From Cellulophaga sp. HaHa_2_95 (lineage in GTDB: Bacteria; Bacteroidota; Bacteroidia; Flavobacteriales; Flavobacteriaceae), in NCBI RefSeq assembly GCF_019278565.1, contig NZ_CP058988.1:372001-436000 (forward strand): a stretch of 64,000 nt of DNA, written 5' to 3'. Below, one piece after another: positions 43,480 to 50,565 of the stretch (position 1 is its first letter; each line of letters begins with the position of its first letter). The position numbers were made by a program, and so were the translations under genes. The notes under the pieces were generated by a model. It made no database searches. It was not told the DNA's origin and saw nothing but the letters and a program-made list of their open reading frames with translations.

Positions 43480-43708
43480 ATTCTATATTGCTACCGGTTC
43501 TCCATGGTGTTAAATTTCCAATATTACGTGCTCCAAGCGCCCCTGCTGTTTTACCTGTTATTGAGACTCCCTTTTTAACAGTGGCATAAAAAGGATCTTC
43601 CCAGTACATATATCTTGAAGGTAAAGCGGGAGATGTTTGCTCGCTACCCATTTTATCGCCGGTATAAGAATAATCAAATCCCTTTGTAAAAACATTTTTA
43701 TGAAACGT
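43454..43708 (-). pseudogene. 5' fragment of the toxin-like gene, truncated and frameshifted
   Basis: Open on the minus strand from just after a TGA (43709-43711). It encodes NVFTKGFDYSYTGDKMGSEQ, then LPSRYMYWEDPFYATVKKGV and a Gly/Ala linker, and stops after EFAKGLVSQ. Removing one base in the AAAAGGGTT stretch joins it to the next frame as EFAKGWYRNKEGIYR, which reads naturally. The large N-terminal delivery part expected of a polymorphic toxin is missing, so this is a decayed tail without a carrier. Confidence 0.65.
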
Positions 43709-43783
43709 TCAATACACGCTCGTATTATTAATATCAACCTAAAATACGTCACATATTGCCTACAATATAAATTATTTTACGAA

Positions 43784-43815
43784 AAAAGGCAACTACATGC
43801 CTGCAGTTGCCTTTT
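43784..43815. terminator. hairpin at the island edge
   Basis: An 11-bp stem (43784-43794 with 43805-43815) with A/T ends and a 10-nt loop. No gene on the plus strand reads into it; on the minus strand it lies upstream of the toxin fragment. Confidence 0.6.
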
Positions 43816-43824
43816 CTAATCATC

Positions 43825-43856
43825 AAAAAAAGGAAGCACCTTATGAGTACTTCCTT
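43825..43856 (-). terminator. terminator of the YiaA/YiaB-type gene
   Basis: Stem AAGGAAG/CTTCCTT (43830-43836 with 43850-43856); on the minus strand a T7 run follows. It lies 10 nt after the stop codon. Confidence 0.75.
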
Positions 43857-43865
43857 CTTTTGAAA

Positions 43866-44336
43866 TTATACCTCTTCTGTACTTTCGATATACTTCTTAT
43901 CACGTGTGTTTTTTTGTACTGCAATAGCTGCAAATAAACTTAAGGTGAATGACATTCCGTAAAATCCTTTTTCACTCAATTCTAAATCGGCATTCCATAA
44001 ACCAATAACCAGTAAGGTTATAGATGCTAACGCAGCAAACCAGCTTATTCCATAGTACATATCTGTTACCCCTGTACCTTCTAATCGGTCTCGAACATTT
44101 TTTTGTACGGATACTGCAGAAAACAATCCGAACAATAAAATGGTTAAATAGTAACCTTTTTCATTCAATAGCATAGCTGCATTGGACAATCCTACACAGA
44201 AAGCAAGCATACCTGCTACTAGTGCCACCCATGATGCGCCAATAAAGGCAGGAGTAGGTTTGTTATCAAATTCTTTCTGAATTTTTTTCTTTTTACTTTT
44301 TTCTTCGTTGGTATCACTACTAAAATTGTAATTCAT
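43866..44336 (-). CDS. YiaA/YiaB-type inner-membrane protein
   Basis: 156 residues: a charged head (1-28) and two copies of a two-helix unit (WVALVAGMLAFCVGLSNAAM with LFGLFSAVSVQKNVRDR; WFAALASITLLVIGLWNADL with LSLFAAIAVQKNTRDK). The repeated V-Q-K-N-x-R-D after each helix pair is typical of the YiaAB domain. Function in E. coli is poorly known. Monocistronic, and the first core-like gene after the accessory island. Confidence 0.88.
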   Translation of the reverse strand: MNYNFSSDTNEEKSKKKKIQKEFDNKPTPAFIGASWVALVAGMLAFCVGLSNAAMLLNEKGYYLTILLFGLFSAVSVQKNVRDRLEGTGVTDMYYGISWFAALASITLLVIGLWNADLELSEKGFYGMSFTLSLFAAIAVQKNTRDKKYIESTEEV

Positions 44337-44493
44337 AATAATTGATTTTTGATGATTAATTATTTTGTTGATTTAGTTTGTTTCAACGGTACAAAGATGA
44401 GGAGCCTTCCGTGTTTTAAAAAGTCTACTTAATGTAATTACTGACGATATAAATTGCAATAAAAAATAGATTACTCCTGTATTTAGTATATTT

Positions 44494-46014
44494 ATGGCAT
44501 TTATACCTTACGATATAATGAATATAAATACAAGCTTAATAGCAACATTAACCACCGAAGAGCAAAAAGCCTTTGTTACCCGGCTACATCAAAAGAACAA
44601 AAGACACGATACCAAAAACGTGGCTTTATTTAAAATACTAGCAAAAAACCCCAATGCTGAACATATTGATGTGCTCCTTTATGGTAAAAAGTCTAAAGGC
44701 GCCTACCACGCCTTGAGCAAACGCCTGTTCGATGGTTTAATAGATTTCATAGCGACTAAAAGTTTTGAAGGAGAACAATCTGAAGAAATGGAAATTATTA
44801 AGCTTTTGCTTACGAGTAGAATACTTTTTGAGCAAAAAGCGTATAAGGTTGCTTTAAAAATCGTGAAAAAGGCAGAAATAAAAGCGAAACAGCATGAACT
44901 CTATGGGATATTAAACGAGATATACTACACCCGTATACAATATGCGCATTTGGATAGAAAAATTGATTTAGAAACGCTAATTACAAAGTTCAAGACCAAC
45001 AAACTCCTATTTCAACAAGAAGAAAACTTAAACCTTTTCTACGCAACCATTAAAAACGAATTGGTCACAAAAAATAAGAATGTTACCCAAACTATAGCAA
45101 GCACCTTATCTCAGTTTGATATTTCAATTGAAAATGGCTTAAGCTATCGGTCTTTATATAAAATTGTAGCGATTAATAACGAGGCAGCTCATATTACCCG
45201 TGATTTTTACACCCTACTTCCTTTTATAGAAAAAGTAAATAAAGAGATAGAACACAAACAAAATCTTTCTGAAAAACATTTATTCTATCACATTCAAATA
45301 TTGTATTATATCGCCAATTCACACTTTAGAAATAAAGACTTTGAGCAGTCTAGGAAGTACCTGGAGCGGATGGAGACAGAAATGAAAAAACAGAACAATT
45401 GCTACTACCAACGTTTCACACCTCAATACACTTTGTTGCTGGTCTTAAACTTAAACTACTCCGGAAGGTATGAAAAAGCATTAAGGTGTTTAGAACAATT
45501 TGATTTTGAAAAACACAAACAGCAGATTGCTTATGTCATGGATTTAAAACTAACAGCTGTAGTTCTCCTATTTCAGCAAAATAGATGTAAAGAAGCGTTA
45601 CAAATTTTCAAAGAATCGCGGCATAGCGATACTTGGTACGCAGAGAAAGGGGGAGAAATTTGGGTGGTGAAAAAGAACCTAACTGAAATAATGCTTTATA
45701 TGGAAATGGAGCATTTGGATTTGGTGGAATCTAGAATAAAAAGTTTCCGTAAAAAATATAGCAAACGGTTAAAGGAAAACAACGAACAAAGAGTTTTAGA
45801 ATTCTTGAGTTTAGCAACTCATTATTTTTATCATAAAGAAACGATCAATCAAAATCAATTTATGTTGAAAGTGAAAAAATCATTACTGACCTCACGGGAA
45901 GAAAAAGAGGATTTGTTTGTATTAAGTTTTTATGCGTGGTTAAAATCAAAAATTATGAAAACCGATCTGTATAAAACTACCTTGGAAATTATGGAACAAA
46001 AAAATGATAAGTAG
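44494..46014 (+). CDS. 506-residue helical protein of unknown function
   Basis: A soluble, almost wholly helical protein with no signal or membrane helix. Middle and C-terminal parts show TPR-like pairs (SHFRNKDFEQSRKYLERME, NYSGRYEKALRCLEQFDF, FQQNRCKEALQIFKE). The N-terminus (HDTKNVALFKILAKN) looks like a conserved flavobacterial family that I cannot name. The ATG at 44518 is a good alternative start, because a -7-like TATATTTA (44487-44494) overlaps the first ATG. No partner gene on either side. Probably a cytosolic scaffold. Confidence 0.75.
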   Translation: MAFIPYDIMNINTSLIATLTTEEQKAFVTRLHQKNKRHDTKNVALFKILAKNPNAEHIDVLLYGKKSKGAYHALSKRLFDGLIDFIATKSFEGEQSEEMEIIKLLLTSRILFEQKAYKVALKIVKKAEIKAKQHELYGILNEIYYTRIQYAHLDRKIDLETLITKFKTNKLLFQQEENLNLFYATIKNELVTKNKNVTQTIASTLSQFDISIENGLSYRSLYKIVAINNEAAHITRDFYTLLPFIEKVNKEIEHKQNLSEKHLFYHIQILYYIANSHFRNKDFEQSRKYLERMETEMKKQNNCYYQRFTPQYTLLLVLNLNYSGRYEKALRCLEQFDFEKHKQQIAYVMDLKLTAVVLLFQQNRCKEALQIFKESRHSDTWYAEKGGEIWVVKKNLTEIMLYMEMEHLDLVESRIKSFRKKYSKRLKENNEQRVLEFLSLATHYFYHKETINQNQFMLKVKKSLLTSREEKEDLFVLSFYAWLKSKIMKTDLYKTTLEIMEQKNDK

Positions 46015-46280
46015 TAAACTATTTTTAAAATCTCTCTAAGGCTCCAATAAATTAATATTGGGAAAAAAATATTATCAAGATTGACAAACTTTCAGTTCAA
46101 TATTTTCGTGAAATTCAAAAATGAACCTTGAAAAAATAACTATAAGTTTTGTCTATTTTAAAATTAAAAGCAATCAAGGGTTTCGATTAAAAACAGCTGA
46201 TTTTAAATAGGCTCTGACTTGATTTTGAAAAATAAACAACTACTTACTCGACCCAAAGGTAAAAACCCTCTCAAAAGAGC

Positions 46281-47117
46281 TTAAAATGATTTTTTAGGCT
46301 TTTTTAAGACATATATTAGAGAAGAATACTCCTTAGTCCTCCACGCTTTCATATTTGAACGTAAACCAACAAAAAAAGCCGTTAAAAAGTTTTGCTTACC
46401 AGATTTATATTTTTCTGATAATAGGGAAACATAAAATGCATCAAACACCATAGGATAGATTTTTGAGACTTTTAAATTCTCTTTTGAAAATAGTTTAGTA
46501 ATTGACGATTTAGAAAAATGCCAAAGATGTCTTGGCACATCAAAAGCAGCCCAATGCTCTTTATAATATTTTGCATCGAAAGATTTATAATTAGGAACAG
46601 CAATAACTAAAATTCCATTTTCTGATAACAACTTAGATAATCTAGTTACTTGATCGGTTAAATTGGGTACATGTTCCAAAACATGCCAAAGTGTAATAAC
46701 ATCAAATTTTTCATTAGAGAAATCTTCCAATGCTATTTTTAGATCTAAGCCTTTTTCTGAAGCTTTAAGACGCGCCTTTTTATTTGGCTCTACTCCAACT
46801 ACATTCCAACCTTTTTCTTTTGCAACAATCAAAAAATCTCCAGTACCTGCTCCAACATCTAAAAGGCGTTTTCCTTTTGCATGCTTACCCACAACTTTAA
46901 GTTTGTTCTTGAGATTAATCTTTTTTACCCTTTGATAGATTTTATCAACCAAAGAAACATTAGCGTCGGTATGAGAAATATAAACTTCACTGTCATAATA
47001 CGAATCCAAAACTTGCGGTTCTGGTTTTGTAACTAACATCTCTAATTCCTGATCTAGAAATAATTCAAAGGTTTCCTGACTAACAGAATAGTCTTTAGTT
47101 TTTAAATAAAACTTCAT
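46281..47117 (-). CDS. class I SAM-dependent methyltransferase
   Basis: 278 residues. The SAM-binding motif I is LLDVGAGTGDFLIVAKEKG (about 109-127), acidic motif II VVGVEPN, and post-motifs VITLWHVLEHVPN and ENGILVIAVPNYKS. The N-terminal 100 residues are an extra domain; the C-terminus has the hydrophobic patch often seen in glycan- or lipid-linked methyltransferases with H-x-W-H-F (PRHLWHFS). Acceptor unknown. Its start overlaps the preceding lipoprotein gene by 23 nt. Confidence 0.88.
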   Translation of the reverse strand: MKFYLKTKDYSVSQETFELFLDQELEMLVTKPEPQVLDSYYDSEVYISHTDANVSLVDKIYQRVKKINLKNKLKVVGKHAKGKRLLDVGAGTGDFLIVAKEKGWNVVGVEPNKKARLKASEKGLDLKIALEDFSNEKFDVITLWHVLEHVPNLTDQVTRLSKLLSENGILVIAVPNYKSFDAKYYKEHWAAFDVPRHLWHFSKSSITKLFSKENLKVSKIYPMVFDAFYVSLLSEKYKSGKQNFLTAFFVGLRSNMKAWRTKEYSSLIYVLKKPKKSF

Positions 47118-47652
47118 TATAATTGTGGGTCGCTAAATATTCATCTTTAAGTTGACGAAGATACTTCAAAACTGAAGTACGTGAAAAAGAATTTTCTATC
47201 AAACAATCTTTTTCCAAATCACTATAAACTTCTATAGCAATATAATAATTGCCCGTACGAGATATCCCATCAGGATTTGAAAAAATAGGATTGACTTCTT
47301 CCATGCCTAAAGATTTATTTAAAAGAACATCTAAAGCAATTGGCACCAACTGAAAAGATTTATCTTGAATCTCAATTTCATAAGTTGAGAAGAAAAATTG
47401 TTTCTCTTCCAATTGAAACGGAACGTCGTCATATACGATAGAATCATTTAACTGAAATTTTGTATTTACATAATTATAAAACTCACCTCCCTCTTTCGGA
47501 TCTTCAAAAATAAACATCTGTCGTTTTGATAAAGACCGCTTAAATTTTTTTCCTTTAGAAACTTTATAATCATCAATTCTTGGAGCAATCCGGATTGGAA
47601 CACACGATGAAAAAACCAAGAAAGTAATTAAGACAGCAAACAACTTATTCAT
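47095..47652 (-). CDS. lipoprotein of unknown function
   Basis: 185 residues from the ATG at 47652 (MNKLFAVLITFLVFSSC, lipobox Cys at 17); four extra upstream residues are open but unneeded. A basic patch (KGKKFKRSLSKRQ) is followed by an alpha/beta body. No domain recognised. Overlaps the methyltransferase by 23 nt, so the two are co-translated. It is the first gene after the parS-containing spacer. Confidence 0.75.
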   Translation of the reverse strand: MNKLFAVLITFLVFSSCVPIRIAPRIDDYKVSKGKKFKRSLSKRQMFIFEDPKEGGEFYNYVNTKFQLNDSIVYDDVPFQLEEKQFFFSTYEIEIQDKSFQLVPIALDVLLNKSLGMEEVNPIFSNPDGISRTGNYYIAIEVYSDLEKDCLIENSFSRTSVLKYLRQLKDEYLATHNYNEVLFKN

Positions 47653-48211
47653 ATTAGTATCCATTAAAAATTCCTAAAAAGGGCCACAACAATTATTCCA
47701 ATATGAATCACCTACAACAAATATCAGAACGGTCACAACATTTATTTGCACAACATCTTTAATTAAATTAAGAGACAAAGCGCATGAACTAAACACAGAA
47801 TTACAGAAGTATTCAAATTGTTCCACGTGGAACAATTTGAATATTGCGACAGCCATCCAAAAAAATAAACAACAAATATGAGACAAACTCAGTTTCGAGT
47901 AGCAAGATACAATGCAACCTAAAGAAAGAATGATTGAAATTAAAATGTCAACAAAAGACAGTACACTTTACCCCCAATCTATTCCAATAAAATCTCAAAC
48001 TAACAGACCACTAAATTATTTCACACCGTATAATTAAGACAAATGAGCAGAAGAAATTCACTAAGACATCTAAGCCCATAATAAGATATATGTCTTGTAT
48101 TTTAATCATCAATCAAACTACATAATCTCCTATTTTGAGTACAGATAAAACAGTGCATTATACTCCTTGAAAAAAACAGAACAGAAATATATAGCACATA
48201 GCTTAAAAAGA
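47653..48211. other. non-coding spacer holding a parS-like palindrome
   Basis: About 560 nt without a credible gene; the one open frame across it only reads through the palindrome. Besides the parS-like site no DnaA boxes, tRNA or repeat were recognised. It is unusually long for this gene-dense window. Confidence 0.5.
47810..47843. promoter_or_regulatory. parS-like site 1 inside a 34-bp perfect palindrome
   Basis: The core TGTTCCACGTGGAACA (47819-47834) fits the ParB-binding consensus TGTTnCACGTGnAACA at every fixed position. The palindrome continues without mismatch to 34 bp. It lies in a non-coding spacer upstream of mnmG's terminator. Confidence 0.85.
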
Positions 48212-48242
48212 AAAGCCTCTAAATTAAAATTTTAGAGGCTTT
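48212..48242 (-). terminator. mnmG operon terminator
   Basis: A 12-bp perfect stem (48212-48223 with 48231-48242), 7-nt loop. On the minus strand it ends in a T-rich run just after the mnmG stop codon. Confidence 0.8.
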
Positions 48243-48268
48243 CAAAAGATACGTGATGACCAACATTG

Positions 48269-50137
48269 TTACCTTCCCAAGAAGACCAATAACACACTAA
48301 TATCACTTGGTGAAACTCCGCTAATTCTAGAAGCTTGCGAAATAGAAACCGGTTGAATCTTTGTTAACTTCTGTCTGGCTTCTGTAGACAGGGACTTTAA
48401 TTTAGTATAATCAAAATTAGCAGGAATCTTCACATTCTCTAAACGATGTAATTTATCTGCATTATTTTTTTCTTTAGCTATGTACCCAGAATATTTTACT
48501 TGTACTTCAGCCTGTTCTAAAACCTCTCTATTCAAATTGTTTTCAGTTACAAAATTAGCTACTGCATCTATAGACATCATATGGTCCATGGTAACATTTG
48601 GCCTTGAAAACGCTTTAAACATTTTAAAGGATTGATCTACCACTGCCGAATTTACACGTTCAAAAATCGGATTAATTTGATCTGGAAGCACACTCGTATC
48701 CTTAAAGAACTGCACAAATTTTTCAGACTTTTCTAGCTTGTCCTCCATTCTTCTCAATCGATCTTCACGAGCCAAACCTATTTCATATCCTCGAGGAGTC
48801 AAACGCAAATCCGCATTATCTTGACGCAATAAGGTTCTATATTCTGCTCTAGAAGTAAACATACGATATGGCTCTTCTGTACCTTTTGTAATTAAATCAT
48901 CAATTAAAACTCCAATATAAGCCTCATCTCTTTTAAGGATAAAATCTTCTTTTTCATTAATTTTTTGGTGCGCATTTATACCCGCCATAAGACCTTGAGA
49001 TGCTGCTTCCTCATAACCAGTAGTACCGTTTATTTGTCCTGCGAAGTATAAATTAGAAACCAATTTAGTTTCTAAAGTATGCTTTAATTGCGTTGGCGGA
49101 AAGTAATCATATTCGATTGCATATCCTGGTCTAAAGAATTTTACGTTCTCAAAACCGACAACAGAACGCAACGCTTTAAACTGAACATCTTCCGGCAAAG
49201 ATGTAGAAAAACCATTTACATAGACTTCAACCGTTCTCCAACCTTCCGGCTCAACAAACAACTGATGACTATTTTTATCAGCAAAACGATTAATTTTATC
49301 TTCGATTGAAGGGCAATATCGAGGTCCTAAACTTTTAATTCTGCCATTAAACATTGGCGACCTATCAAAACCTTCACGCAATAAATCGTGAACTAGTTCA
49401 CTCGTATGGGTCATATGACAATCTCTCTGATGCTCTAAAGCCTTGGTTGGAGAGTAACTAAATTTCTCCGGTATAGCATCTCCAGGCTGCAAAATCATCT
49501 TAGAATAATCTAAAGACCTGCCATCAACTCTTGGCGGTGTGCCTGTTTTCATCCTACCTGAATCAAAACCTAAACCTAATAATTGCTCGGTTATTCCGGT
49601 TGCAGCACGTTCACCTGCTCTACCACCACCAAAATTTTTATCCCCTATATGGATTAAACCATTCAAGAAAGTACCATTAGTAAGCACTACAGATTTGGAT
49701 TTAATCTTGATTCCTAAAGAAGTTGTAACCCCTACTGCCCTATTATTTTCCACTAAAAGACCTGATACCATCTCCTGATAGAAATCAACATTTGGAGTAT
49801 TCTCCAAAGCCAATCGCCATTCCTCAGCAAAAACCATACGATCATTTTGAGTTCTAGGACTCCACATAGCAGGGCCTTTTGACTTGTTTAACATCTTAAA
49901 TTGAATCGCGGACTTATCAGAAATGATTCCACTATACCCGCCAAGGGCATCAATTTCACGAACAATTTGTCCTTTTGCTATACCGCCCATAGCCGGATTA
50001 CAAGACATTTGCGCAATATTCTGAAGGTTCATTGTGACCAATAAAACTTTAGAACCCATATTTGCAGCAGCAGCAGCGGCCTCACATCCTGCGTGCCCAG
50101 CACCAACAACTATAACATCGTACTCTTTATCAAACAT
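48269..50137 (-). CDS. mnmG: tRNA uridine-5-carboxymethylaminomethyl modification enzyme MnmG
   Basis: 622 residues, complete. The FAD-binding motif is VVGAGHAGCEAA at the N-terminus. Other marks are CNPAMGGIAKGQIVREIDAL, GTFLNGLIHIG, AGQINGTTGYEEAASQGL and the C-terminal helical domain ending SPSDISVLLVFLGR. With MnmE it modifies wobble uridine 34 of tRNAs. Formerly gidA, a gene often near the replication origin; here it lies between two parS-like sites. Starts 8 nt after ybeY. Confidence 0.98.
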   Translation of the reverse strand: MFDKEYDVIVVGAGHAGCEAAAAAANMGSKVLLVTMNLQNIAQMSCNPAMGGIAKGQIVREIDALGGYSGIISDKSAIQFKMLNKSKGPAMWSPRTQNDRMVFAEEWRLALENTPNVDFYQEMVSGLLVENNRAVGVTTSLGIKIKSKSVVLTNGTFLNGLIHIGDKNFGGGRAGERAATGITEQLLGLGFDSGRMKTGTPPRVDGRSLDYSKMILQPGDAIPEKFSYSPTKALEHQRDCHMTHTSELVHDLLREGFDRSPMFNGRIKSLGPRYCPSIEDKINRFADKNSHQLFVEPEGWRTVEVYVNGFSTSLPEDVQFKALRSVVGFENVKFFRPGYAIEYDYFPPTQLKHTLETKLVSNLYFAGQINGTTGYEEAASQGLMAGINAHQKINEKEDFILKRDEAYIGVLIDDLITKGTEEPYRMFTSRAEYRTLLRQDNADLRLTPRGYEIGLAREDRLRRMEDKLEKSEKFVQFFKDTSVLPDQINPIFERVNSAVVDQSFKMFKAFSRPNVTMDHMMSIDAVANFVTENNLNREVLEQAEVQVKYSGYIAKEKNNADKLHRLENVKIPANFDYTKLKSLSTEARQKLTKIQPVSISQASRISGVSPSDISVLLVFLGR

Positions 50138-50145
50138 AACTTTCC

Positions 50146-50565
50146 TTAATGTTCCACGTGGAACAATTTAATTTTCTCCTCTTCTTTCTTACGCATAAGC
50201 GCGGCATCCATATCTGTTTTGTCCTTATAGCCTGCTAAATGCAAAACTCCATGAGACATAACTCTATGTAATTCTTCTAAAAAATCTACATTATATTCTT
50301 TAGCATTCTCTAACACTCTATCAATAGAAATAAATAAATCTCCCGAAATAGTATCGCCCTCACAATAATCAAAAGTCACAATATCTGTATAGGTGTCATG
50401 ATTAAGATACTTCATATTAATATCTAAAAGATAAGCATCATCACAGAAAATGTAACTTAAAGTACCCAAGGATTTACCCTCAGATTCTATAACCCTAGTT
50501 AACCAATCTGCATAATAGGGTTCATTAATTAACTCAAAATCTAACTCGTAATTAAATTCAATCAT
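50146..50565 (-). CDS. ybeY: endoribonuclease YbeY
   Basis: 139 residues, the single-strand RNase for 16S rRNA maturation. The core SYIFCDDAYLLDINMKYLNH and DIVTFDY are present, then the metal-site segment HRVMSHGVLHLAGYKDKTD. In E. coli this motif ends G-Y-D-H; here it reads G-Y-K-D-K, so the third His is not at the usual place (as I recall, also in other Bacteroidota). The last residues FHVEH are encoded by a parS-like palindrome. It overlaps the DUF4175 gene by 8 nt and precedes mnmG by 8 nt. Confidence 0.93.
   Translation of the reverse strand: MIEFNYELDFELINEPYYADWLTRVIESEGKSLGTLSYIFCDDAYLLDINMKYLNHDTYTDIVTFDYCEGDTISGDLFISIDRVLENAKEYNVDFLEELHRVMSHGVLHLAGYKDKTDMDAALMRKKEEEKIKLFHVEH
50150..50165. 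promoter_or_regulatory. parS-like site 2 in the 3' end of ybeY
   Basis: TGTTCCACGTGGAACA, identical to the core of site 1 and 2.3 kb away. It encodes the final F-H-V-E and part of the last His of YbeY on the minus strand. Confidence 0.85.

Noticed and set aside
40600..43760. Insertion sequence or integron as the driver of the island
   Set aside because: No transposase, integrase, terminal inverted repeats or target duplication seen; only the cassette repeats described.
43900..43910. CACGTG inside ATCACGTGTG as a third parS site
   Set aside because: The flanking bases do not match TGTTnCACGTGnAACA, and it lies in the yiaA-type coding sequence.
47674..47886. 70-codon minus-strand frame across the parS-like palindrome
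   Set aside because: TTG start, no plausible protein character, Cys/Phe-rich random composition. The F-H-V-E-Q in it only reflects the palindrome.
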